Below are positions 11,301-24,905 of a stretch of DNA of 64,000 bases, in pieces; position 1 is the stretch's first letter; every line of letters starts with the position of its first letter. The stretch comes from Bombus terrestris (taxonomy: Eukaryota; Arthropoda; Insecta; Hymenoptera; Apidae). The translations under genes and the position numbers were made by a program. The stretch is taken from assembly GCF_910591885.1 (NCBI RefSeq), contig NC_063278.1, forward strand, positions 7,537,501-7,601,500, written 5' to 3'. The notes beneath the pieces were generated by a model. It saw nothing but the letters and a program-made list of their open reading frames with translations. It made no database searches and was not told the DNA's origin.

Positions 11301-14300
11301 GCGTCACATTAGCGAGGTGCTGCCATCTGTTGGATTCCGACTAAAATCAAGAAGAAGTAATAGGAATATAGAACGTACAAGTAGGTATCAGCACTGAAGA
11401 GCGCGACAAGGGATTGTGCTAGGACAGACATATTTTTGCGTCTGATCTATGCGCTTTTCGCATCGTATAATAAAGCTTGAATACTAAAATACTTTCGCAT
11501 ATAGTTTTGAAAAAGAATTTTCGCTTAAATGATTAATTATTAATTGTTATTGTACGACGTTTCATTATTGCATAGTACCGATGCCATAAACTTTTACATA
11601 ATTTACATTATACCTAATTAATTTATAAACTTTCTTGCATGGAATATAAGGTACATGGAATCTAAGGAAATTTCTATAATTACATAGAATATTAATTAAC
11701 TTTCGGAAAGTTTAACATTAATAAAAATATCATTAATATTAATAAAAACTTGTAGATATATATCGCACTCGCTGCTCGACATTTTATGCAATAATTTCTA
11801 ATAAATAATTAGTTAAACAAAAATTCTTCTTCAATAGAGAATATGCGAGAATCGTCGAGGATCTAATCTTTGTTATAAGATTCCAAAAGTGTACGAATTT
11901 CTCCCAGAGAAAAAGTAAATAATTAATGTTGCATTGATTAGACGGAGAAATATGTCTATCCTTCTCGCCCTCAAGTATTGCCTTCCTTGTCGCACTTTCA
12001 GCAACCTCCTTGCGCATTCTACGTTCCTATTACAATTTTTTAATTTCAATCAAAGTTCAACAAATGGCAGCAGTCATTCTTAGCTACATAAAAGGACGGC
12101 GCAATTGCGCGAAAAAGATAGATAGATAGATAGATATCTCGCGTTTTAAATCAGGGGATATTAATTAATTGCATACATCCCTATACTCTTGGAATTGTTT
12201 TACAAAGATCAGAGATTCAGGACAACTTGCAGGCAAAATTTCGGTTCATTCTTATTACGAAAGAGTTAATTGGAACGATAACTCCGGACATTATCTATTC
12301 TTGTAAGATCTTTCGTTCATATTCAACGTCAATACTCGGGATCCCCAACTCAAATAGAGAAGAATTTATATTATTAATTCGATTTATAATAACTTGTCGG
12401 AAGATACACAGAGATATTTAAAGATTTTCCGAAGATTTAAAGAGTATCTTGAAGATTGTCTCTTTAATTCTGTTTATAACCTAACTTTTACTATCCTTCG
12501 TAATGTCTTATAACAATGTATACATTTTCTGAACTTAATCTCACATATATGCCATCGTTTGGAAATAATTTATCAAAATACGTTTCACGGGAATCTATTT
12601 CTCTCTTCCTAATACACGTAAGGCGATACGAAGCGTTACAGCTTCTAGTTACAACTTGTCTATCATTAGGTAGTCGACGCAGAAATACGAGATATTTAAT
12701 ACGAGAGATGCGATGATAAAGAAAGTACACGAACAATACAGATTCTCTTAGGTATTTTACTTTATTCTCAATTATCCTTGTTTTATATATAACTAGGTAC
12801 ATGGACGTAAATCACAGCACAACTCAATGTTGTATAAATACTTATTTATGCATTCATGGAGTAGTTATATCTATATATAATATTATAATTACGCGACACG
12901 AAGCAATCAAAGTTCTAACGAAACATGACGTGAAATTATCCGAAAATGAAACTCAGAGAATCGAAAATTTCGTGTTATCGATTTAAAACGGCGATAGCTT
13001 ATATCCTATACAATTATAGTATACAGCATCGTAATTAGCATTATTTAATTAATAACGACAATTCGTGATGAAAGGAACGCTTTCGTAAGTCGTAGATGTG
13101 ATCAATAGAGTGTTTGTTCGTTAATTTTCATCTTACAAAGAAGAGAAAAGGAGAAAGTCGTCGAGGATGTGCGCGAGTATTCCGATGACGAAGTCAGTAA
13201 CAATTTTCGGTGTACAATAACCTCGCATTTAAACGACGAGTACTATCTTGAAGATCAAGGAGAAGTACAGTTCTATGCTTTTTCATTCGTTCGATCGTTT
13301 TTATCTATTTTATTCCGTGTGTTCGATCGATCGTTATTTGCTATTAGACTGTGGATTTTTATGCAAATTTATATCCTTACGAATATAATAATACAAAAAG
13401 AAAAATGCCTGGAACTTAGTTAGGAAGTTGTTTCGTCTACCAAATATCATAGAGACTATTATAATGTGGATATTTCACATATTTTCGTAAATTATTTGTA
13501 TTCAACGCATCTTTTTACTTTCAAACTTCTCGTAAACGCATGAAGATCCGCAGTCCGTTTATCACTGATTAAGGAGTTAGGCGTTTCCTTTGTAAGCTCC
13601 GGAGAAGCGGCGCAGCAAGAACGTTCACAAAATAACCATATACGCGTACATTTATGTATACCGTATCTTTTATATATGTACAAAAACTTGTATACGAAAT
13701 CTTTTTTAAAGATCATAAAAAATATGTCAGAAGGAACAGCGTTTTCTTTTTGTTTTACGACGACAAGAAATTCGTTTTTGGGAAGCGATATTAGAATCAC
13801 AATTATCACGTATCCGTTTGGTGCACTTCTCGATAATATTGAATTACATTGAATCAATATACAAGATGTACTCATAATGTTTTACAGTGAAACACCCTGT
13901 ACATTGTCTGCTGATTATCTTCCAATCTCGAATCGCAATTTACAAAAAGTCGTTAAATTACCGCTTGTGAGTAGTAGCAACAATGATTTGAGAACATTGG
14001 CACTAGATAATTTTGCTAAAATATACTTATAAAAAGGAGAATAGCATTTAAATGAAATGTAGAGAAAAGTAAATCATGAATTTTTTCAATTCCTGTGCTC
14101 GGGAAGAAGTGCTCTGATATCGTGTTTAATCACGTATATGATAAACTATTTAATTTGCTAGCGGCCTAATAACTATCAGTATACTTTTAAACGCGCTTTC
14201 TCTACAGTTTGCCACTGGCTAGTGGTAGTCGTTGAGATACATGGAGAAGTGTACAGTAAACATCTACATATATTACGCGCACTATCGTGTAACGAATACA

Positions 14301-14315
14301 GAACATGAAAATATA
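11301..14315. other. Anonymous AT-rich region
   Basis: About 3 kb with no recognised gene. Open frames of 60-127 codons occur at 11784-12017, 12227-12421, 12491-12802, 13169-13423 and 13492-13875 but show no family features. The frame around 13150-13260 reads as a fairly acidic peptide (EYSDDEVSNN) and could be a coding relic. Confidence 0.35.
12117..12136. repeat. (GATA)n microsatellite
   Basis: About five consecutive GATA units. Confidence 0.9.
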
Positions 14316-14781
14316 CAGTGGCTCATGAAAGTATCTGTACACTTATAGAAATCTTATTTGTTAGACGAAAGATTTTGAAATGTCATTAAAAATGTAATGA
14401 GACATGGCCATCATGATTGCATTAGTAAAGCTTGAAAAAGATCTGAATATGTTGATAAGAATTACAAGATATTCGGTGAAAGTGTAGATCATCTTTCAGA
14501 GATCACAGAAATATTTGATTTAACGAAATTAATACATCTCGATAGTCAATGAAACTATCCTTAACGTTTATTACATGTTCAACATGACTACTCACGCCAT
14601 ATATTAATTTTTCATTAAACGCATATATATCTGAGATAAGTATCTTCTACATACATTTTCAGATTAGTTTCAAGTTCGACCATTATAATAACAGACAGCC
14701 CTCTCTTTTCACATTATTAATGACTTTTAATACGCATAAAGTTTTCTATGGTAAATGTTCAAGTAGATTCGTGAGCCATTG
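14316..14781. mobile_element. Tc1/mariner-type MITE, 466 bp
   Basis: The left end CAGTGGCTCATGAAAGTATC and the right end, reverse-complemented, CAATGGCTCACGAATCTACT form imperfect terminal inverted repeats of roughly 30-40 bp. Both ends are flanked by TA (14314-14315 and 14782-14783), the target duplicated by Tc1/mariner transposons. The interior is AT-rich and codes for nothing, so it is a non-autonomous copy. A second end of the same family is at 57888-57940. Confidence 0.8.
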
Positions 14782-14783
14782 TA

Positions 14784-16475
14784 GTCACATTCCTAGCGCA
14801 GAATTTTGAAACGCATGATTTTCGATTATTTAAAATCTGTCATTCATTCATGACAAGAAATATTTTTGTCGCAAATACTGTTACATAAAGAAGTGAAAAA
14901 TATTTAATAACGCATACGATGATTTTGAATGCAAGATACTAATACAGTTGTCATTGAATATACTAATGAGTTATTTTGAGCGGACGGATAAGGGATTTTT
15001 TTTTTGTAGGAAAGCGAGGGAAAGTTTCTTAGAGTGTTTTTAGAAATAGTAATCTATGTTAATCCTACGTGAGATACTTTCGTGGACAATATTTTAAAGC
15101 GTAACAGTAGTAGTAATAGATTTAATCATACAATCTGTTTAGCTTAATATAAGACATGTTGATGATGTGTTTGTACCGGTGCACAAAGATCCTCAACTTT
15201 TGATTGTGTTATCACTACTTTAGTAGGAATGAAAGGTTTAGTGGAGTAAGTATTGAATGTTAAAATCTTATCATGAATGGCGACGAAGCAAGTTTGTTGG
15301 ATACGCAATCTTACAAGCAATGCGCAGATTGAAATATTTTTCGATAAAAGTCTTTGCGTAAGAGTGAGGTTTTCGCAAAATTTTCAATAAAACGGTAGTT
15401 AATATACACGATAACGTTAAACTAAAAACCATATAAAATAGAACAATTAAAATTGATCAGTTCTATGAATAGTATATTATCGAATAAGTACATTGCTTCT
15501 TTTTCGTAGCAATGAATGAGAAAAGTCACGAAGTTTAAAACAAAGTCTAAGTACGCTGTACCACGTCCAGTACAATACAATTTCACGCCTTGATCAAGTT
15601 AAAAAAAGAAAAGAAATATATATTTATATTAATAACACTGTAAATATATATTATTATCGTCTTGTAGAAAAAATAACGCCACGCGACGATGAAAAGTCAA
15701 TTTCTAAATTAAATATTTGAGCTTTGATCGTCGGGTTTCCTTAAAGTATACTTGTGCGAATAATTGTATAAGTGAATTATAACTAATATCAACTTATCAC
15801 AAAGGTAACAGTACGATATATAAATATATATATACAGGATAATTTGTTAAAAATAGGACGTTCAAAATACATTTATCGTTAAATTATCGTCCCAATGTAC
15901 ATCCAAAAATGAATTTGAAATTAAAAATTCAACATTAAATTACATTTAAATTAAACATTTACCACGAAGTTTTATACAGCTGAGCAAAGAACATGAAACA
16001 AATCTTTCCACAGCAGTCATCTTAGTCTCAAATATTTTTAATTGAGTGTTCATTCTGGCGAGGTATTCTAGGTATCAACATTGCACAAAGGAATCTAATT
16101 TCGATAATATCTCTTTTTAGCTTTTTAAACCCACCCATTCTCTTTCAATATGTTTTGTTAGTCAATGATAATCATATGTAGAAAAACTGTGTGATATATA
16201 CATTTCGTTTTTCGACGTCTTCCAAATGCACATCGTTGATTGAGCATCAGTCAAATATACCACATACATACTCGTTGATTAGGAGCATTGTCGTACGTCT
16301 TGGAAGACTCCGTCAAGGATTCGGACGTCTGCAGACTTTTTCACCGAACAAGAAACGTAATTGTTTCCTTTCTCGTTACGTTTACTTGCTTTTCTTACGT
16401 TACAAGTGTCATTCGATAATCGCCCTGAGTGCAAGTTTTATTTTTCTAAAGAGAGAGATTTTACAGCTTCCTGAG
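14784..16475. other. Region 3' of MCU
   Basis: AT-rich, no gene seen. Its right part is probably the MCU 3' UTR, with an AATAAA on the minus strand at 16442-16437. The frame at 16191-16523 overlaps the MCU terminal exon antisense. Confidence 0.4.
16437..16442 (-). terminator. Candidate MCU polyadenylation signal
   Basis: AATAAA on the minus strand, 33 nt after the MCU stop codon. Confidence 0.45.
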
Positions 16476-19400
16476 TCAATAATTCCTCGTTTTTTTGTCC
16501 GTCCAAGGAATCGCTTTCTTTGACGTGTCTTTTTGTGGAAAGATTCCCCTCTTGGGAAAACTTCTTTCCGGACTAGGACTAGGACTAGGACTAGGTGAGG
16601 AACTCGGTGATCTTGAACTGCTTGAGCTTGATCTGTTCCTCTTCTGTTGCTCGATACGGTTCTTGTGCTCGTACAAAGGTCCACGAATGATCTTCAGGAT
16701 GGTTTCCAACTCGTAGGCTCGGTCCTTTAGGGTGTTGTATTGATTCAGATCGAAGCCAAGCTTCTTCGCTTTTTTGTGAAGAGTGATGAGCTGTCGCCTG
16801 TTCATCACGTCTGGCAGCATGTATTCCTGTCAATAGCAAGGAACATAAACTACATAATTTAAAGTTTAACTCTCAGATAATATCGTTGCATTATAGGTAA
16901 CTTTTATAATTGTAATGAATATGACTTAATAATTTATGTTAAATTATTGGAATATAGAGCACCTAATTTTATTTTGCATTCTCCGTGATAGAGATATTGG
17001 TAATAAAATTAAATTAAATTAAAAATTCCAGGGATCAAGTATGATTTGTCACATTAAATCATTATAATCTTCGACGGCCTAGTGTAAAATACCAAATAAA
17101 GTAAAATCTATTCGAGTTTTGCGATAGCTATTTTAATACTTATGGTCGGTAGTGTGCACTAAGCCATAAATTATTTTTACGCTTTCTTTAAGTTTTTACT
17201 GCAATCAAGGTGCTGTAATCAAACATCTCTTTCATCCCTGTCAGGTAATAAGTTTATTTAATCAGTCGTTGATTTAACAAGATTAATGAGAACTGGCAAA
17301 TTGAATAGCTACTAGTAACCTGTCTCGTTAAGACGAAGTAGATGAACAAGGCCATCGTGGTGCCGTAGTTAACGAAATATGTAACCGGTTCCATGATGTC
17401 CCAGGAGTATTCCCACCAAGTTAGCCTGGCTAGGCCGCTGAACTGAATCGACATTAGGACGAGACATACCCAGACGAATATGTTCGCCCTTTTGGCCGCG
17501 GTGTTATCTAATTCCTGCAGCTTCTGCAATAAATAAAAAATTACGTATGGTTTTTATTATATATAAATCGATATGAATATTGTCCTTCGAGACTTGCATT
17601 TAGAATGCTAATAGCTGTAACTGTAACTGCTGCGGATTTCCGCTGTGATAAAGAATCTGAATCTAAAGTTTTAATAAAATTAGTGGCATAAGGAAGCGAG
17701 ACCAGGACTGGAAACCGCTATTCTCTTATCAATCAACTCTATTTTCTGAAGTATTTTCTTAAACATTTCTTCATATTGCGATAGAAGAGAAACTATCTTA
17801 ATCTTCAAATAGTATAAAACATCGATGTTTCAAAAATCGAACAAGTTTCGATTGAGTCGTGTTTTCCTATTGTTACAAGATTACTTAAATTTAGAAGAAC
17901 ACGCGAAACAATTATTGTTAACGTATTTAATATTTCGTATTAATTTCATGACGTGCAAGCCTTCGTAAGTATTAAAATCAGTTTCGAAGAAAAAAGTCGA
18001 AGCGAGAGCAAAAATGGAACATAAAAATTTGAGGATCGCGGCAAGATTCGACCAATAAATTACACACTTTTGTTTTCCAGAATACCAGCTAGCTTATCTG
18101 AGCTACGATCAAGCATAAATATCCGCGTAAGAACTTTATCTATGATGTTAAATCATCAGATTAATTATCTGGTACTTCTCCACTTCCAGATTTAACATTG
18201 CTGTGATGCGAATAACGAATTACTGATTTCTATCTGCGTTTTCATCCATTATTCGTTTCATCTATTATTCGGAAGGGTAGATATATATTATACGAAATAT
18301 ATATTATACATATACATTATACATCGGAGCAGAAGCTTACTCTGCAGACAAAAAGAAATGAAAAAAAGGAGAATGAAAATTATTCGTTTACGAGGAAATT
18401 GTGCTTGTAAATCAGTGAAGTAAAGGCACGTGAATCTTTTACTAGTTACTTAAAAAGTAAGAAACACAGGAAGCTTTCAATATTTCAACATATCTTGAAA
18501 AATGAAAAAAGGTCAGATAGGAAGTTTTAACTAAGGAAGGAAGTATTTCAAACAAGGTTTTAAATAAAAAAAAAACGCATTGTTCACTTTCGTCTAATTT
18601 TTCTTTGTAAAATAATCGCCTTTACAATTTAACCATCTGAATTAATTCTACACTTAATTCTACTTAATTTTCTCGGCAGCAAAGTCTGAAAAAAATGTTG
18701 TTCTACATTCTGCAGCTGTACCATTTTGTATTCTACTCTTGTCTGGTATCATTTTTGTTTAAATTAATATACCGCTTCAAACTCAACTTTTCTATAAATG
18801 AGGTCCAAAATTAAAAAATTTCATTCATTTTTTCACGTAAAACAGTCACCTACCTTCTTTCTGAAATATTCTGTACAATTAAACGAGCCTTAGAACGATC
18901 TAGCGGCGGATTATGAGAACGTTGATGTAATTTTCGTAGTATGCAGCCGGAGAACAACAACCCTGGCAAGAAAACAAAGGAAGAGGGAAAGAAAAAATCG
19001 AGATATAATTACGCCATCGTGCAAGTGCATACACGAAGATAATTAAAACCGAAACTCGCGGAGGATGAATTAATTTATCACGGCAAGAAGAAAACGAACA
19101 ATGAAAGAAGACGCGTTTAGTCGAATAATTTTGCACGCGTGCCGCGTTTTGAAACGTGTTGGTACGCTAATAAAGCCTTCCAAGTTCCTTAAACTTCCGT
19201 TTAATTTAGATAACATCGTTCCCTGCGCCGTTTCTAGAGACACAGGTTCATTGTCGCGTTGAACTGCGATCGATTAATACGATTTGCTGTTCACGATGAA
19301 CAGATTTAATCAGCAGGGGCATACATATGTCATTACAAGTTTGCTTTCGAGTAGTAAAATGTCTGTTTATTCGTGTTAAATATTTGACTATGTAAAAAGT

Positions 19401-20870
19401 ATTAAAATCACACAGTTATTCTATGTTAATTATATGCAGTTTAACGTCTAAATCCTAACTTTTTCCGATCAAAGTCTGTAATATTCCGTGGCCAAGTATT
19501 TGCCACATCTCGTTCAGACGAAGAAAGTCCATTTAGATAAAATTTATGGGCTTCTTCATAGAAGTGAAAGTATATTGATTAACAGGATATTCAATATCAA
19601 AAAATATTACGACCACAAAAAACGCAGGAAAAATAAGTAAAAGCTTGTAAAAATATTTTATTTTGGATTTTATAATGTGCAGCGAGTACTGCAGTGTAAT
19701 AGGAAATAAAATAATAACGACTCTAAATTTTTGTATCAATATATACTCTCTCTTACAAATTAATGACTTACCAATCTTGAATAGAATAATTATAGATACG
19801 CATTTTAGGAAAGATTTTAGCGAAGATTATGATAGGATTTGAAGAAAAACGTTATGAATTCAATATAATTAGCGAGAGTTATTATATTAGCAAGATTCAT
19901 CTCACAGTTATAAAGCGAATTTTTCTGGCTGGATTATCGTTCACGGTAACTTATTATCGGTAATTACTAACAAGTGTCAAATTCTGGGTGGTTTGCCAAC
20001 AACGAAGTTTGGAATTGAGGACTCAAAGTTGAGCGACATTTTCATTTCAAGAACAACTTACTTGTTCGAGAGGTTCCAATTCCAATCTGACGGCTTCCAA
20101 TTCTTCCAACACATGCTTCTCCATGGTAGCATAGTGTTCTCGGACGTGAAACGACTCGTACAGCTGACCGATTAACGTTCGGACGTCCGATAACTTCTCT
20201 ATATTCTCCTGGATAACATTCGAATACGTTCAATTAATTTTTATATGCATTTTTTCATTTCGTGTTTGATCTAACAAATTAACGATATCAATACGGATTA
20301 TCTGTAGTTCAGAATGAACAAAGGGCTAGAAGAAATAGTTCTAAGTTCTAAATTTGAAAAATGAAAAATTATACGATAACTATGTCTCGAATTACCGAGT
20401 AGAACTTTTACATTTTTCTCAGCTTTTTAGCTCACGAATTTTTAAATTTTTTAAAGAATCCTAAATCGTTTAACAACATCGAGTTTTAAAGACAGATTTA
20501 CCATGGTGTGCTTGTGATGCAACGGCGGTTGTACCAAGTACTCCATGTCGTTTATTATCAGTCGAAAGTCGTTCTCCATTAACGTCTCGATCGTATTGTT
20601 GGAGCCTATCCTGACGCCGTCTGGGAACATCGTAAAGAATTTTTCCGTAGCGTAAAGGTTCGTGGTCTTGCATCTTTAAGAAATTCTTCAAGGACTTACC
20701 GATGGTCGTCACGATTGCACGATCGATACCACGATCTTCCTTCTTTAGCATGTGGATAAAGTTTCCTACCGTGTGAGTGATTGGTTTTAGGGTGAACACA
20801 CATTGTTCCTTCCTCGATGGTAGTGGGACCGTGATTTTCGGCAAACCTCGATAGTATGTTATGATCACGC
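16476..20870 (-). CDS. MCU: Mitochondrial calcium uniporter pore subunit (5' end unresolved)
   Basis: Five in-phase exons: 20870-20700, 20620-20502, 20208-20062, 17523-17320, 16826-16476 (stop), about 330 residues. MCU forms the Ca2+ channel of the inner mitochondrial membrane. The first visible exon has RGLPKITVPLPSRKEQC and FTLKPITHTVGNF, the MCU N-terminal matrix domain, then EEDRGID-type sequence (KKEDRGIDRAI). The next holds DGVRIGSNNTIETLMENDF. Exon 20208-20062 is coiled coil 1. Exon 17523-17320 carries TM1, the selectivity motif WDIMEP in LTWWEYSWDIMEPVTYF, and TM2. The last exon has the second coiled coil (LHKKAKKLGFDLNQYNTLKD) and a Ser/Pro-rich basic tail. The intron 20699-20621 is only 79 bp. 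The intron after the pore exon begins GTTACT, a weak donor. The exon starting at 20870 opens in phase 1, so at least one upstream exon with the mitochondrial presequence is missing. Confidence 0.95.
17524..20061 (-). other. MCU intron, 2.5 kb
   Basis: Non-coding between the first coiled-coil exon and the pore exon. Frames of 68-78 codons inside it (18900-19136, 19533-19739) have no splice or family support. Confidence 0.7.
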
Positions 20871-23869
20871 CTGCAACTAAAACAATTTCAATTTTTGTTA
20901 CTTTGAGTGCACGCGATTTCCATGAATTTACCGTCGAAAAGATCTGACATCTTTCGAGAGAATGGAATTTTCAAATTCACTGAGAGATGACGAGAGATTA
21001 TAGAAAAGAAATAAGTATACTTATAGTATAAAATAATAGCATAGATAATTTGTTAGAGATTCTTCATTTTTTACTAAATAAGAAGAATTTCGTTTAACGA
21101 TAAGAAAGAATTTTAAAAAATATTAGAAACACGATAATTTTTTTAATGAATATCATTCTTTTACTATTTGAGCCGTATTCGATATTTTATTCCCACTGAT
21201 TGACATTTGATAAGTTACATTCGGAAACTGTTCATAATTTAACGCAATTTTTATAACCAAACAACCCATCTATTCATATTAAATTAAATTGAACTATAAC
21301 ACAACATAGTATATTTTCTACGTTAACAATTGAATTAATATAGAGATATACTACTATACATAAGCAAAATTACAGAGTGATATCTAAAGCGTGGCTCGTA
21401 TAAGAAAGAATTGACAATATTGTAACAGTAGGTCAGTAAGTACATATGCACATTCTTTCATATAAATTCACAATTCGACTAATAAAGATAATATTACATT
21501 ATGCATTCTCAACTTGTGCAAATTATATTTTATAAATTTTCAAAGCTTCGCAGATACAATCTAAAAGTCGAATCACAAATTTTTCTCCATGTCGTAAATT
21601 TTCCTGTCGAACTACTTCTCGTTATCGAAACTACCAAGTCAGAGAGGAAGAGAGGGAGAGAGAGGGAGAGAGAGAGAGAGAGAAAGAGAGAGACTAATTG
21701 AATGCAGTTTCTCTTTTTTAACACCGTCTACCAAGCGTTTCTTACAGCATTCTAGCTCCAAGTGTAAACTCCTTTCTTTCGAGAAGAAGACGAATCTAGG
21801 AGAGCCGCGATTGAAATGGGATTTAACTCCGTGAGCTTTTTGTATCGTGTACGTCAGTTGAAACAGCAATTGTCGCGACAGAAATAACTATTCTCTAGAG
21901 CTTCCTCGACTTTCTTTTCGCGTAGCTTCTTCGTATTCTTGTACTGTCAGTCTTACCTCGTAAAATATTAATGACGATAGAATCGTTTGCTTTATGTCTC
22001 TTCGCGCAATGGGTCGAGAAAATTGGAGCAGAAACTTCGAATTTTAAGGATATGATAGATATTCGGTGAGAGTATCAATTTTTCTTGTCTCGCAGCTACA
22101 AATTTCGAGAATAAAATTGTTATCGATGAGAAATATCGCAATATGGTTGTCTTTTCGATAATATATTATTCGGATAAAATCGAGTCATTTCTCTTCATAA
22201 TATAACTGATGGTTCAATATTGAAGATGAATAGCATTCTGTATGTATGTCTCGATTAATAGAAACATAAATAAACAGGCATTTGGACAAACAAACTATCT
22301 ATATTTTATCGTAGCGATAAAATTAATCATTCTAAGTATGTTTTTATCAGAAAATTTATCGAATAAATCAAATCGGCCCTAGTAATTTTTAATTTATTAA
22401 ACAGGGAAAACGAGTTGACTCGTCTCATTCAGATCTGTAACTTGTGTTAGACATAATAATCTTATTATTTGAATTTCTCGTGCTTTAGCGTATCGATATG
22501 AAAATTAACTCTATAATGTTTATATTAAGTATAAAATCACCATCGACATAGCTGAAATTGATCTCTCTTCATTAACTTTGACTTTCAAGAGTATAGATAC
22601 GTTTGATCAATGAATGACCCAGTTTAAAGATTAAATAAGACTTGAAAAAGAATAGAGGGAGAAAAAGAAAATAAAAAAAGGCAGATTATAATAAGGGAAG
22701 ATTAAATAGAAAACTGAAAGGAACCCTAACTATACACGCTTAAAGCAAAGGAAGTCCTATTTCAACCTAATTAAGCCGAATACGACACTTCTACAAGTAA
22801 CAGAAGCACCTGCTAGCCAAGTGTAAATTGTTTGCCTTTCAACCAGACCAAGGGATTTGCCTTAATACTGAATTTTCTGTGTTAATAGATTCCATTCAAG
22901 CTGTGTATTCTCAGCTGTGTAATCCCGTTTAACATCGTCGTTATCTCGGTGATATTTTTCATAGGAGAAAGAAAAGGATCGTTCAGCGTACGAAACTCGC
23001 TGTTTCCGTGAATTCATTCGCGTGATGGTCGTATGATCGAGAGCTGGATCGCGTTAACCTGGTTAGCAACCGTTGATATGAGGAAAGGTATTAGAGTGTG
23101 GAGATCGGAATGGGACGACGAGTACGTGGATCTTTCTGTTGTAAGCAGAACGGAACCGAGCGCCGCGATCCGGCTATGCGATCTTTGAAAAATGCATCCA
23201 CGAAGCTGGAACACTTCGGCTCGACGGCTGGCAGTAAGAGAACTTGTTATTGGTCGAGAGTACGCCTGTGGATGTCGAAAAATGTAGGATTTTATTCTTA
23301 TTGGTATGTAATTCCAAATTCAGGGAACGATACCTATTCTCAAACTTATTTGAGTTATTACACTAAAATTATCGTTCGAAGTTCGATCCTTATGAAATTT
23401 GATGTAATTAAATTTTATACCATTTTTCGTGACAGTCGTAACTGGATTTAGAAGAACATTATGAGACGAGAAATTTGATTTTTACTAATAGGTGATGTTC
23501 AGGTGATGTTGAACAGCAATGTTCGTGATTGGCAAATTTTATCGAATTGTTTTGCTATGTGGAAAGCTGGGAAGGAATGCCCGGGCTTGTGTAAACGGTA
23601 GCTTTTGAAAAGCGTATGATAGCATGAAACGAACGCCGGAAGGAATTATGCTCGTTGGAATCGAGCAACAACCGGTTTCTCTGTTGATGCTTGTGTAATA
23701 ACGAGGCTCGCTCGATTTTAACAAATTAAATTTTTCTGAATTATTTTATCGACGCGTTAAATCATTCCTTGAAAAGTAGTTGGCAAATGGTTGTACTTAT
23801 AAAATCAATATAAATGTATAAACCAATACAATATTTTCATTACTTTCTGTGCAATACTGACTAATCTTT
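20871..23869. other. Upstream region of the visible MCU exons, with candidate 5' exons
   Basis: Mostly AT-rich. The minus-strand frame 21887-21746 ends ...HLELEC plus T before GTAAGA, phase 1, and so could join the MCU exon at 20870; it has no ATG. A GC-raised block at about 23035-23290 has a minus frame rich in Arg and Ser and poor in acidic residues (SRRAEVFQLRGC, RSHSRIAALGS), like a mitochondrial presequence, ending CAG before GTTAAC. Phase 0 fits the frame at 21887. Neither block shows a convincing start codon. Confidence 0.3.
21641..21693. repeat. GA-rich microsatellite
   Basis: Purine run of imperfect (GA)n with AGAGGG interruptions, about 53 bp. It produces spurious Leu-Ser or Arg-Glu repeat frames on both strands. 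Confidence 0.95.
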
Positions 23870-24905
23870 TATCTCTTTCAACTTGTCTGCATTCTTTTAT
23901 GAGATTGTTCACAGGCGAAGAGATTTACAGTTCTTTGACAGTTCTTCTCCTGGGTTTTTATCCAGAATTTATTAACCCTTTCTTCATTACGTATCCGAGT
24001 CTCCCTATCATCGATTGATTCCTTCTTCAGATACTCTGTTCTGCTTTTCTCTCTTAGTTCTCCGTATTTTCCGTCGTGTTTTCCTCCTACCATTGTCATA
24101 TTGTCACTCTTACTGCTTTGTCCTGTCAAACAGTATTAGGACTACTGTTATATTATCCTGAGCTCCATTAGGTTTATGCTCCTCTCCTCATAGTATCGTT
24201 TTCTCTCTTCTTCCCATTTCGAGTCTATCTTTTTCCAGTACTCAAACATTAGTTTCTATAAACTACTGTTTATATATCTTGTCCTCGATTTTTCTTCATA
24301 CTTTACTGCTCTGCTGCCCGCTTCTATTCTTAATTCGTCCACTTTTGTTTCTTCCATTGCTATATACGAGGGTGTACTAAAATCTTATTGTTAGAACCTA
24401 CTTTATGTATCTTGTTCGTAATTTGTCCTACTTTTCTTAGTCTCTTTATCCCCATATCTCCGCTGTGTATGGCATGATACCTTTTATCAAACTACCAAAA
24501 ATTATTGATCTCCTTTCCAGGTTATATTTGAACCTTCTCTCATCCATTTCCTACGTTTACTTTATGGCTATTATGACCTTTCTCACCCAAACGCTTCTCC
24601 GATCCTCTGTCGTTTCTGAAGAGTGTATCCTAAATACTTCATCGTTTATTTCTTCTACCATTTCATCGTTCCATTTCCATGGTCTTCCTTTTTTTTGGTT
24701 TTTCCTTTTCTTGGATATTTAATATCTTCAACTCCTCCGCATTTTATATTAATTCTTTTGCTTCTAGGTAACTCTTTATTTCCCTTATTATATTATAACT
24801 CCTGCGCATTCTTTATCGACAGTACTGTGTCGTCTGCGTACGCCAGCGACCATATCTTTCTTTCCCTATTACTACTCCTTTTCATTTACATCACACTGTG
24901 AGAGT
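23870..24905 (-). mobile_element. Decayed non-LTR retrotransposon (R1-like reverse transcriptase relic)
   Basis: Read on the minus strand, from right to left: GVVIGKERKIWSLAYADDTV with the reverse-transcriptase YADD box at 24840-24829. Then come frame-shifted KYLGYTLQ (about 24636), a TAEIWG-like stretch, TPSYIAMEETKVDELRIEAG (about 24380-24320), a Glu/Arg-rich tail with EYWKKID (about 24240), and ERVNKFWIKTQEKN near 23960. This order matches the RT palm to C-terminal tail of R1-type elements I know from Hymenoptera. Stops and frameshifts interrupt every segment and the 5' part with endonuclease is missing, so it is a dead, 5'-truncated copy. The exact clade is an inference from the motifs. 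Confidence 0.8.

Noticed and set aside
12491..12802. 103-codon minus frame and the overlapping plus frame
   Set aside because: Both are Arg/Ile-rich AT-biased sequence with no splice or family support.
21530..21869. Frames with Leu-Ser or Arg-Glu repeats
   Set aside because: They read through the GA microsatellite. Only the part upstream of 21746 on the minus strand is kept as a weak MCU exon candidate.
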